Shown here: positions 1 through 5,219 of the stretch, piece after piece
How positions within the stretch are numbered: the stretch's first letter is position 1
How the letters are laid out: each line of letters begins with the position of its first letter
Source of the DNA: an uncultured Sphingomonas sp.
GTDB lineage: Bacteria; Pseudomonadota; Alphaproteobacteria; Sphingomonadales; Sphingomonadaceae
Length of the DNA stretch: 5,219 nt
Reading direction: 5' to 3'
Assembly (NCBI RefSeq): GCF_936927845.1
Contig: NZ_CAKZHV010000006.1
Location: forward strand, 1 to 5,219
Notes under the pieces: generated by a model
Told to the model about the DNA's origin: nothing
Seen by the model: only the letters and a program-made list of their open reading frames with translations
Databases searched by the model: none
Made by a program: the position numbers and the translations under genes

Positions 1-43
1 ACCCGTCTGTCAGTGACCGAAAGTCGATCCCCCGCTCCGACAG
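1..43 (-). pseudogene. Serine resolvase/invertase fragment cut by the transposon
   Basis: Read on the minus strand from the edge of the transposon, these 43 bases encode LSERGIDFRSLTDG. This matches the stretch after the KLDRLGRS motif in Tn3/invertase-type serine recombinases. The resident TnpR has LKARGIAFRSLTEQ at the equivalent place, 9 of 14 residues identical. Both the N-terminal part, with the catalytic serine, and everything beyond the window edge are missing here. In this frame, reading back into the transposon reaches the tnpA stop at 77-79, so no start codon is available. It is probably the middle of a second, different recombinase gene disrupted by the insertion. The assignment rests on a short but characteristic motif. 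The N-terminal half is not found beyond the other end of the transposon. Confidence 0.6.
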
Positions 44-81
44 GGGGTCGGTACACAGAACGGACCCAGATATACGCTAAG
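44..81 (+). repeat. Left terminal inverted repeat (IRL), 38 bp
   Basis: It starts GGGGTCGGTACACAGAACGG and ends in the inner block AGATATACGCTAAG. Aligned with the reverse complement of 4917-4954 it is identical at 33 of 38 positions. The five differences all lie in the outer 27 bases; the inner 14 bases are perfect. In the Tn3 family this is where TnpA binds and cuts. The last bases overlap the end of tnpA. Confidence 0.95.
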
Positions 82-3055
82 GTTTTGCCGTGCCTTCGAC
101 GGCGCGCATCTGGCGAAGCGGTCTGAGCGCGGTGGATGGCGCATCGGGATCGGTCCAGAGGTAATCGCCGGTGAGATTGATATGCTGCCAACCGAGCGGT
201 GATAGGTGTTGCAGCAGGTCCGGCGGGACCGGCCGGCCGAGGTTGGCGAGATGCATCCGGGCGGCTTGCAGGTAGGTCGTGTTCCACAGGACGATGGCAC
301 CGGCGACGAGGTTCAGCGCGCTCGCCCGATGGCTTTGGGCTTGCAGCGCATGATCGCGGATACGGCCGATGCGATGGAAGAAGATGGCGCGTTTCAGGGC
401 ATTTTCCGCTTCTCCCTTGTTGAGTTCGCGGGTGGCGCGGCGACGCTGTTCGGGCTGCTCGATCCAGTCGAGCGTGAACAGGGTACGCTCGACGCGACCG
501 ATCTCGCGCAACGCCAGTGCCAGGCCGTTGGCGCGTGGATAGGAGCCGAGCCGTTCCAGCATGATCGAGGCGCTGACGACGCCTGTGCGGATCGAGGTTC
601 CCAGTCGCAGCACGTCGTCCCAGTGTGCCTCGATCAGACCTTCGTCGATGCGGCCCGCGACCAGCGGCGCAATATCGGGGCCGGGTTCGATGCCGTTAAA
701 CAGGTGCAAACGGCGTGCGGCGATATTCGGGATACGCGGCGCGAACCGGAACCCAAGCAGATGACATAGCGCGAACACATGGTCGGAGACGCCCCCGCCA
801 TCGACGTGATGCTCTTCGATGTGCAGATCGGCGCCGTGGTGGAGCAGCCCGTCGAGCACCTGTGCCGCCTCGCTCGCCGAAGCGGAGATAACTGTGGAAT
901 GGAACGGCGCGTAGCGATCCGAGACGTGGCTGTAAAAGGAGACAGCCGGCTCTGTCCCCTTGTGCGGATTGACTGCGCCGGTTGCCTGGGCGCGGCGGTC
1001 GAGCGGAAAGTTCTGACCGTCTGAGCTGGACGAGGTGCCGGACCCGAACAGCGCGGCCAGCGGCGCGGTGTGTTGGGCGTCGACAAGCCGGGCGAGCGCG
1101 CGACCGTAGGTTTCCTCGCGCAGATGCCATGAGGCGAGCCAACCGAGTTGGCGCTGGGTCACGAGATTGCAGGCTTCCGCCATGCGCGTATGGCCCAGAT
1201 TGGTGGCATCGGCGAGCACCGCCGTGAGGATCGCACGTGGTTCATCCGCGGCACGGCCACTTTGCAGATGCGTGAAGCACTGGCTGAACCCGGTCCATCG
1301 ATCGACTTCGGCAAGAAGGTCGGTGATGCGGATCGCGGGCAGATGCGCATAGAGCGGCGCAAGGGCGGTATCGGATTCCTCGGGAGTAATCGCCTTCAAG
1401 GGCGAAATCCGCAGCCTGCCCAAGCTGAGCTGCACGTCTTCCAGCGCGTCCGTCTCCGCCTTTCGCTCGACCTCGGCCAATCGACGGGCGAGGCGGGCGC
1501 GTCGTTCGGCCAGCCAGATATCGGCCGTATCCGGTGCCGGTATCGGCAAGGGGCCGGCCGCGCGCATGTTGGCGAATACGGGGGCAGGAATGAGTTGCTG
1601 CTCGACAGCACGATAGCGTCGGCTTCCCTCGACCCACATGTCGCCGGCGCGAAGCCGGTCGCGAAGCTCGACCAGCACGCACAATTCATAGATCCTGCGA
1701 TCGGGAATGCCGGTGCCGATCGCCCGACGCCAAGCTTGCCGGATGAAGCCGACTGGCGTGCCTGCAGGCAATTTGCGCAGATGACCAAAATGAAGGTCGC
1801 GCATGATCGCGACCGCTCGCGCGAGCGCATGGCAGGCTGGCACCGCCCCGAATGTGAACGAGGCGATGAACGAGGGACCGACCTGTCGGAGGACGGGGTA
1901 ATTGGTCGCGGCGACCGCGACGGGATCGACCGAATCGGGGCGGATCAGCTTGCGGGCTTCATCGACCTCGCGGCCGAGATCATTCCATCCGATCGCTGCC
2001 TCGACCGCAGCGCCGATATCGCCACCTGATATCTTGGCGGCGAGCAAGGCAGCGCCGAGTTGGGCAAGCAGCCGGATTTTGCCGTTGATGGTGCGCCGGT
2101 TGCGCTTGAGTGTCGTGTCCGCGCTGTTCTGTTCGCGCCGGAACATCTGCCCAAGCAGGCGATCGAACATCAGCACCGCATCGTCGGTGAGGGTAACGAT
2201 GGTTTCGAGGATGGTCGCCACCAATGTGGCGCGACGCCGCGTCGCTTGCAGCGTCCGAACATGTTGCGCGGTCAGCCGCACGCCTTCCTGGCACAGGCGT
2301 CGGAGGCGCTCGGGATGGACGCCTACGGCGATATCCGGATCGATCCCGATGGCCCGAAGCAGTGTCAGTCGCTCGATGATGGCGGCGAATGTCTTTCGGC
2401 CGGGCTTGCCGGGTGACTGCCGCACCCAGGCCAGATCGCTCAAGTTCGTGCCTGTGTGGGGCAGGAGAAGCGCATCGAGCAGCCGGCGCTGTCGAGCATC
2501 GAGTCCTCGGGTCAGATGCTCGGCGACATGGCGTTCGGCATCGAGCAACGCCTGTGCGACCATCCGCTCGACCGAACTGATGCCCGGCACAATGATGCGC
2601 CGTCGCCGGCACTCATCCAGCATCACGCGCGCCAGCCTAGCCCCGCTGGTCGTCGTCAGCGCGATCGGCAGGAGCCATTCCTGCAACGTCGTTCGCAGCG
2701 GCCGACTGAGCGGCATGAAGCCGAATGCATCGCGCAGTGCATCGAGCTGTTCGTACCGGGTCGGGCCGCGCGTCGCGTAGTCGGCCAGCACCTCGGGTCC
2801 GACCTGCAATTGCTCTGCGACGAACGCGAGCGGCGTATCAGGGATCAGTTCACCGGGTCGCAGGAAACGGCCAGGATAGCGCAGCGCGCAAAGCTGGATC
2901 GCGAAACCCAGCCGGTTATGCGGTCGCCTCCGGCGGACGATGATGGCCAAGTCGTCCCGGCTCAATGTCCAGTGCTGGACGAGCAGGGTTTCGTCGTCGG
3001 GAAGCGCGAGCAACGCCGCGCGTTGCTCGTCCGACAGGACGGCGCGACGCGGCAT
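77..3055 (-). CDS. tnpA: Tn3-family transposase TnpA
   Basis: This 992-residue protein is the usual length for Tn3 transposases (about 950-1000). It catalyses replicative transposition by binding the 38-bp ends and joining them to target DNA, leaving a cointegrate. The N-terminal region (MPRRAVLSDEQ, then NRLGFAIQLCALRYPGR near residue 48) is the DUF4158-type DNA-binding part. The C-terminal half is the RNase H-like DDE domain. The likely triad is D679 in SSSDGQ, D752 in EEHHVDGGG and E882 in LNKGEA. The spacings of 73 and 130 agree with those I recall for Tn4430. LADATNLG and SDHVFALCHLLGFRFAPRI are further family signatures. I chose the ATG at 3055; the reading frame runs further upstream to 3166, but that extension only shadows tnpR and breaks the family N-terminus. 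An AAGG lies nine bases upstream. The gene starts four bases after the tnpR stop, implying coexpression. No frameshift is seen. Confidence 0.96.
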   Translation of the reverse strand: MPRRAVLSDEQRAALLALPDDETLLVQHWTLSRDDLAIIVRRRRPHNRLGFAIQLCALRYPGRFLRPGELIPDTPLAFVAEQLQVGPEVLADYATRGPTRYEQLDALRDAFGFMPLSRPLRTTLQEWLLPIALTTTSGARLARVMLDECRRRRIIVPGISSVERMVAQALLDAERHVAEHLTRGLDARQRRLLDALLLPHTGTNLSDLAWVRQSPGKPGRKTFAAIIERLTLLRAIGIDPDIAVGVHPERLRRLCQEGVRLTAQHVRTLQATRRRATLVATILETIVTLTDDAVLMFDRLLGQMFRREQNSADTTLKRNRRTINGKIRLLAQLGAALLAAKISGGDIGAAVEAAIGWNDLGREVDEARKLIRPDSVDPVAVAATNYPVLRQVGPSFIASFTFGAVPACHALARAVAIMRDLHFGHLRKLPAGTPVGFIRQAWRRAIGTGIPDRRIYELCVLVELRDRLRAGDMWVEGSRRYRAVEQQLIPAPVFANMRAAGPLPIPAPDTADIWLAERRARLARRLAEVERKAETDALEDVQLSLGRLRISPLKAITPEESDTALAPLYAHLPAIRITDLLAEVDRWTGFSQCFTHLQSGRAADEPRAILTAVLADATNLGHTRMAEACNLVTQRQLGWLASWHLREETYGRALARLVDAQHTAPLAALFGSGTSSSSDGQNFPLDRRAQATGAVNPHKGTEPAVSFYSHVSDRYAPFHSTVISASASEAAQVLDGLLHHGADLHIEEHHVDGGGVSDHVFALCHLLGFRFAPRIPNIAARRLHLFNGIEPGPDIAPLVAGRIDEGLIEAHWDDVLRLGTSIRTGVVSASIMLERLGSYPRANGLALALREIGRVERTLFTLDWIEQPEQRRRATRELNKGEAENALKRAIFFHRIGRIRDHALQAQSHRASALNLVAGAIVLWNTTYLQAARMHLANLGRPVPPDLLQHLSPLGWQHINLTGDYLWTDPDAPSTALRPLRQMRAVEGTAKP

Positions 3056-3059
3056 CGGC

Positions 3060-3644
3060 TTAGACCTTGGCCGGTGCGGTCCAGCCGATCCGGGCAAGCG
3101 TGCCGAGAAGGGTCGAACGCGGCACCTTGAAGGTCCGGCAGACGGACGCCTTGCTGGCCCCGCCATCCAGCGCGGCGGTGATCCGCTCGAGCGTTTCGGC
3201 GTCGATCATCGGCGGGCGGCCACCTTGGCGTCCCCGGCGTTTGGCAGCAGCCAGTCCCGCCATCACCCGTTCGCGCGTGAGCGCACGCTCATATTGTGCC
3301 AATGCACCGAACAGCGAGAACAGCAATTCGCCGTGCGGCGTGGTCGTATCCATCTGCTCGGTCAGCGACCGGAACGCGATGCCGCGCGCCTTCAGATCGG
3401 TGACGATCGTCAGCAGGTGCGGCAGCGAGCGTCCGAGCCGGTCGAGCTTCCACACGATCAGTGTGTCGCCCGCGTTCAGATAGTCGAGGCAGGCTTTCAG
3501 GCCTGGTCGGTCGTCGCGCGCGCCGGATGCCTTGTCGGTATGGAGATGCCGATGATCGACCCCGGTTGCGACGAGCGCGTCCCGCTGGAGATCGACCGTT
3601 TGGCGGTCATCGGTCGTTGACACCCGCATATATCCGACCAGCAT
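3060..3644 (-). CDS. tnpR: Serine resolvase TnpR
   Basis: A 194-residue serine recombinase that resolves cointegrates at res after replicative transposition. The N-terminal catalytic domain has YMRVST, giving the nucleophile S9 and R7. It also has KASG...DRPGL with R46, and WKLDRLGRS with R69 and R72, matching the active-site residues S10, R8, R45, R68 and R71 of gamma-delta resolvase. The long helix (GELLFSLFGALAQYERAL) follows, then GRQGGRPP and a C-terminal helix-turn-helix (ASKASVCRTFKVPRSTLLGTLAR). The ATG at 3644 is preferred: GAGGG lies ten bases upstream, and the catalytic serine then falls at its usual position. A TTG at 3653 would add three residues but sits one base from that GAGGG. 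The gene stops four bases before tnpA and is probably its operon partner. TnpR commonly represses its own operon by binding res. An invertase-like role is possible, but the context favours resolvase. Confidence 0.95.
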   Translation of the reverse strand: MLVGYMRVSTTDDRQTVDLQRDALVATGVDHRHLHTDKASGARDDRPGLKACLDYLNAGDTLIVWKLDRLGRSLPHLLTIVTDLKARGIAFRSLTEQMDTTTPHGELLFSLFGALAQYERALTRERVMAGLAAAKRRGRQGGRPPMIDAETLERITAALDGGASKASVCRTFKVPRSTLLGTLARIGWTAPAKV

Positions 3645-3777
3645 GTACGACAAACCCTCGAAAGCATGTTTTCGAACACCCTATCAAAGCGACAGGGTTT
3701 GTCGATCGTTATGGGCTGAGGCGGGTATGGTTCGGCAAAAGCGCAGGTCCGGAGCGTCGCCTATCACCTGTTTGCCG
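3645..3777 (-). other. res: Probable res (resolution) site and tnpR leader
   Basis: This gene-free gap lies directly upstream of tnpR and has about the length of a three-subsite res. It contains an 11-bp inverted repeat, CGACAAACCCT at 3648-3658 and AGGGTTTGTCG at 3694-3704. Between the arms lies an 18-bp near-palindrome, TCGAAAGCATGTTTTCGA at 3658-3675 (16 of 18 symmetric). A second pair, ACCCTATC at 3678-3685 and GACAGGGT at 3691-3698, matches at 7 of 8 positions. Resolvases bind paired half-sites of this kind. The crossover point and exact subsites cannot be fixed by eye. A weak promoter for tnpR (TCGACA at 3705-3700 and TAGGGT at 3683-3678 on the minus strand, 16-base spacer) would lie within the repeats, which would fit autoregulation. 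From about 3706 to 3777 I see no clear structure and no terminator. Confidence 0.6.
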
Positions 3778-4254
3778 TCACGCGTCTGCTGTCCGTATGG
3801 ACGCAAGTAGAAGGCACGCTGATGCCGCAAGAAGCACCAGGTCCTTCAACAGGAACTGTCCGGTTCCGGCCGAAATCGCCGGGAACCCGCCAGCGGTCGG
3901 CTCGGCGACGCCAGGCGTGCTCAGGAAAAACGTCAGTGTCACGGCATAAGTCAGGCATGACATCGCCGCGCCGAGAGCGGAGGCCGTCTTGTTGAAAGCA
4001 CCGATAATCAGCGCAGCGGCCGTCGCGAGCTCGACGGTGCCTATAAAATAGCTTCCACCCTGCACCCCAAAAACGGCCGGAATCCAGCTCATGATCGGAC
4101 TGTTCTTCATCAATGGCGCGATGCCCATCGCTTCATAGCTCGTGAATTTCATGCAACCGAACCAGAGAAAGATGACCACCAGCGCCCAGCGCAGCAACGC
4201 GAGAGACCCGCGAGAGCCGGTCGTCTTTTCAGCTATGTGTAATGTCGAAAACAT
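3778..4254 (-). CDS. DUF417/YkgB (RclC-like) inner-membrane protein
   Basis: A 158-residue integral membrane protein with four likely transmembrane helices, at about residues 17-36, 69-87, 92-111 and 134-153. The stretch FGCMKFTSYEAMGIAPLMKN followed by SPIMSW is the signature of the DUF417/YkgB family. The E. coli member RclC (about 197 aa) belongs to the rclABC operon, which protects against hypochlorous acid; its biochemical role is unknown. This copy is shorter but complete, with both ends well formed. Single cysteines lie at C34, C100 and C147, in or next to helices. The start ATG is preceded by GAGG four bases upstream. It is divergent from the MarR gene and shares its 104-bp control region, so it is the probable target of that regulator. 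It is not part of the transposition machinery and counts as cargo. A link to reactive-chlorine stress comes from family knowledge only; DoxX-type quinone-linked proteins are a distant alternative. Confidence 0.85.
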   Translation of the reverse strand: MFSTLHIAEKTTGSRGSLALLRWALVVIFLWFGCMKFTSYEAMGIAPLMKNSPIMSWIPAVFGVQGGSYFIGTVELATAAALIIGAFNKTASALGAAMSCLTYAVTLTFFLSTPGVAEPTAGGFPAISAGTGQFLLKDLVLLAASACLLLASIRTADA

Positions 4255-4311
4255 GGTGCCTCGCTTTCATCATGGCGCATGACCTGCCTTCATGCTTAGA
4301 CAGGCGTGATA

Positions 4312-4336
4312 TATGCGCTGCGCATACACTATGCGC
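4312..4336. promoter_or_regulatory. Overlapping palindromic operator in the divergent control region
   Basis: Three copies of one 7-base half-site are packed into 25 bases: TATGCGC (4312-4318), GCGCATA (4320-4326) and TATGCGC (4330-4336). Neighbours form two overlapping perfect palindromes, with a 1-base and a 3-base centre. A shorter GCGCAT lies at 4275-4280, closer to the membrane-protein gene. MarR dimers typically bind palindromes of 15-20 bp between divergent genes, so this is the best candidate operator for the regulator that starts at 4359. A possible -10 for that gene, TACACT at 4325-4330, lies inside the cluster, but no good -35 is visible. Binding there would block RNA polymerase. 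Confidence 0.65.
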
Positions 4337-4347
4337 CGTCAATGAAT

Positions 4348-4351
4348 GAGG
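4348..4351 (+). promoter_or_regulatory. Ribosome binding site fixing a TTG start for the MarR gene
   Basis: GAGG lies seven bases before TTG at 4359-4361. An in-frame TGA at 4347-4349 rules out any start further upstream, and no good start occurs soon after. Together these favour translation from the rare TTG codon. Confidence 0.7.
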
Positions 4352-4358
4352 CAACCCT

Positions 4359-4901
4359 TTGAACGTACTCTCGGACCGGCTCGTCAATCTGTTCGGCGCC
4401 CTCGCAGTGGGCATCACCGATCGAATTAAGAAGGCGGCATTCGACCCGACGATACCCGGCGGTGGCGAAACCACCGCGGCGATCGTCGTCATCGGTCACG
4501 CGACCGGTCTTTCGATCGACGAATTAGGACGGGTGCTAGGCTTGTCCCACGCGGGGACGGTGCGGCTTGTCGATCGATTGGTTGCAGCCGGGTTCGCCGT
4601 TCGATCCAAAGCGCTACGGGACCGTCGTGCAGTAGCGCTGATGCTCACTGAGGCAGGCGAGACTCGCCTATCTGCGATCCTGCAACGAAGAAACGAGACT
4701 TTATCCGAAATCCTTAGCCATGTCTCGAATGCTGACCGCCTCGTGCTGGAACGTATTGCCGAGACAATACTTGCGCAGATGTCTGACGACGCTGTCTCGG
4801 CGCTGACGATATGCCGGCTCTGCGACGAGAGGCGATGCTACAACTGTCCGATGGATGCCTTTGGAATGCTGGAGTCGTCGACGCATAGAGTCGACCCATA
4901 A
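4359..4901 (+). CDS. MarR-family regulator with CX2CX4CX2C tail
   Basis: A 180-residue winged helix-turn-helix regulator. The recognition region is about residues 52-79 (LSIDELGRVLGLSHAGTVRL, then VDRLVAAGF). The wing follows as RSKALRDRRAVALMLTEAG, with the D-R-R signature of MarR proteins near residues 88-90. Flanking helices would form the dimer interface. The protein has only four cysteines, all in the C-terminal tail: C152, C155, C160 and C163 (CRLCDERRCYNC), spaced like a zinc, iron-sulfur or thiol-switch site. The start is TTG, supported by GAGG seven bases upstream and an in-frame stop just before. It lies divergent from the DUF417 gene, with palindromes between them, so it likely represses both and is relieved by its signal. 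The signal is unknown; oxidants, electrophiles or a metal are plausible. The gene ends 15 bases before the right repeat. It is the outermost cargo gene and appears intact. Confidence 0.88.
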   Translation: MNVLSDRLVNLFGALAVGITDRIKKAAFDPTIPGGGETTAAIVVIGHATGLSIDELGRVLGLSHAGTVRLVDRLVAAGFAVRSKALRDRRAVALMLTEAGETRLSAILQRRNETLSEILSHVSNADRLVLERIAETILAQMSDDAVSALTICRLCDERRCYNCPMDAFGMLESSTHRVDP

Positions 4902-4916
4902 GTGCGCGCAGAGACG

Positions 4917-4954
4917 CTTAGCGTATATCTGTGCCCGTTCTATGTCCTGACCCC
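4917..4954 (-). repeat. Right terminal inverted repeat (IRR), 38 bp
   Basis: On the plus strand it runs from CTTAGCGTATATCT to CTGACCCC. Its reverse complement begins GGGGTCAGGACATAGAACGG and matches the left repeat at 33 of 38 positions, with the inner 14 bases identical. It ends exactly where the EAL-domain reading frame resumes, and so marks the right boundary of the element. Confidence 0.95.
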
Positions 4955-5219
4955 AGCGTGGCACCGGCGTCCTGTTCAGCACGGAACATGAGGCACGTCT
5001 GAGGCGCCAAGCTGCGATTGAGCAAGCTTTGCGGCAGGCACAGTTCGAGGACGAGTTCAGCTTGGCCTACCAACCGATGGTCGATGGCTTCACGCATCGC
5101 ACCACCGCCTTCGAAGCGCTGGCGCGTTGGACCAGTCCGACGCTGGGCTGCATACCGCCCGATCAGTTCATCCTGGTCGCCGAACGCTCCGGGCTGATCA
5201 ATCGATTGACCGAGGTGCT
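4955..5219 (+). pseudogene. EAL-domain c-di-GMP phosphodiesterase, 5' end removed by the transposon
   Basis: The open frame from 4957 reads RGTGVLFSTEHE, then an alpha-helical linker (RRQAAIEQALRQAQFEDEF). After that comes the start of an EAL domain: SLAYQPMVDG, the metal-binding motif FEALARW (the glutamate codon is at 5113-5115) and FILVAERSGLI. EAL domains hydrolyse c-di-GMP. The opening residues resemble the segment that normally follows the end of a GGDEF domain, so the intact gene probably encoded a GGDEF-EAL protein. The frame hits a stop (4948-4950) within the right repeat and has no convincing start or ribosome binding site, so this copy lacks its upstream half. The domain continues past the window edge. 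The missing GGDEF part is not at the other end of the transposon, where a resolvase fragment lies instead. Confidence 0.82.

Larger units (their letters stand above)
44..4954. mobile_element. Complete Tn3-family transposon with a two-gene cargo
   Basis: The element is bounded by 38-bp inverted repeats that begin GGGGTC and end in TAAG, the classic Tn3-family end form. It contains a full-length Tn3 transposase, a serine resolvase and a res-like region. The order on the minus strand is res, tnpR, tnpA, then the left repeat. All transposition genes point the same way, as in the Tn21/Tn501 arrangement and unlike the divergent order of Tn3 itself. The cargo lies between res and the right repeat: a DUF417 membrane protein and a divergent MarR regulator. 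The expected 5-bp target duplication is absent (GACAG on the left, AGCGT on the right), and the flanks are two unrelated genes. All element genes look intact, so it may be active. Confidence 0.93.

Noticed and set aside
39..43. Possible 5-bp target duplication at the transposon ends
   Set aside because: GACAG (39-43) and AGCGT (4955-4959) do not match directly or as reverse complements, also after shifting the boundary by one base within the G-run.
1148..2029. Long plus-strand open frame (293 codons) opposite tnpA
   Set aside because: The translation is repetitive in Arg, Ala and Gly and shows no family motif. It lies opposite a clear, full-length transposase in GC-rich DNA, where antisense frames stay open by chance. 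The same applies to 1902-2780, 206-769 and 2456-3130.
3056..3166. N-terminal extension of TnpA by 37 residues
   Set aside because: The extension (MAGPARRPSAG...) is tnpR sequence read in another frame. The family N-terminus MPRR begins at the ATG at 3055.
3645..3653. TTG start at 3653 for TnpR
   Set aside because: The GAGGG would be one base from this codon. The ATG at 3644 has a workable ten-base spacing and places the catalytic serine at residue 9, close to the usual position 10.
4296..4330. Sigma-70 promoter for the MarR gene (TTAGAC at 4296-4301 with TACACT at 4325-4330)
   Set aside because: The spacer would be 23 bases, too long for a standard promoter. TACACT alone is mentioned as a possible -10, without a confirmed -35.
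4229..4492. Minus-strand open frame of 87 codons across the divergent control region
   Set aside because: It overlaps the operator and the start of the MarR gene and has no recognisable domain. It is best explained as a shadow.
4877..4895. GTCGAC repeat pair (4877-4882 and 4890-4895) as a terminator hairpin after the MarR gene
   Set aside because: The 6-bp stem lies inside the coding sequence and has no following T-run, so it does not support an intrinsic terminator.

Overview
The window holds one complete, apparently intact Tn3-family transposon (44-4954, 4911 bp) with a few dozen to a few hundred bases of unrelated host or element DNA on each side. The DNA is GC-rich, with many CGATCG-like words. 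The flanking EAL-domain gene and the Cys-tailed MarR regulator look alphaproteobacterial, most likely Sphingomonadales. That taxonomic guess rests on sequence flavour only.

Layout, left to right: (i) 1-43, a scrap of a serine resolvase gene on the minus strand, cut by the transposon end; (ii) 44-81, left 38-bp terminal inverted repeat; (iii) 77-3055 minus, transposase tnpA (992 aa, catalytic triad intact), whose stop codon lies inside the inverted repeat; (iv) 3060-3644 minus, resolvase tnpR, four bases upstream of tnpA and probably in one operon with it; (v) about 3645-3777, a gene-free stretch with nested inverted repeats, the likely res site; (vi) 3778-4254 minus, a four-helix membrane protein of the DUF417/YkgB (RclC) family; (vii) 4255-4358, a divergent control region with overlapping palindromes; (viii) 4359-4901 plus, a MarR-family regulator with a four-cysteine tail; (ix) 4917-4954, right inverted repeat, 33/38 identical to the left one; (x) 4955-5219 plus, the start of an EAL (c-di-GMP phosphodiesterase) domain cut off from its upstream part.

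How it works together: TnpA and TnpR with res provide replicative transposition and cointegrate resolution. The cargo between res and the right repeat is a compact two-gene divergent module. The MarR protein probably binds the shared palindromes and controls both itself and the membrane protein. E. coli RclC belongs to a hypochlorous-acid resistance operon, and the regulator's cysteines are confined to a CX2CX4CX2C tail. A mobile redox, electrophile or metal stress-response module is therefore the most attractive reading, but it is inference.

The two flanks belong to different genes on opposite strands, and there is no 5-bp target duplication. The element is therefore either the product of a rearrangement or a junction between two copies, biological or assembly-made.
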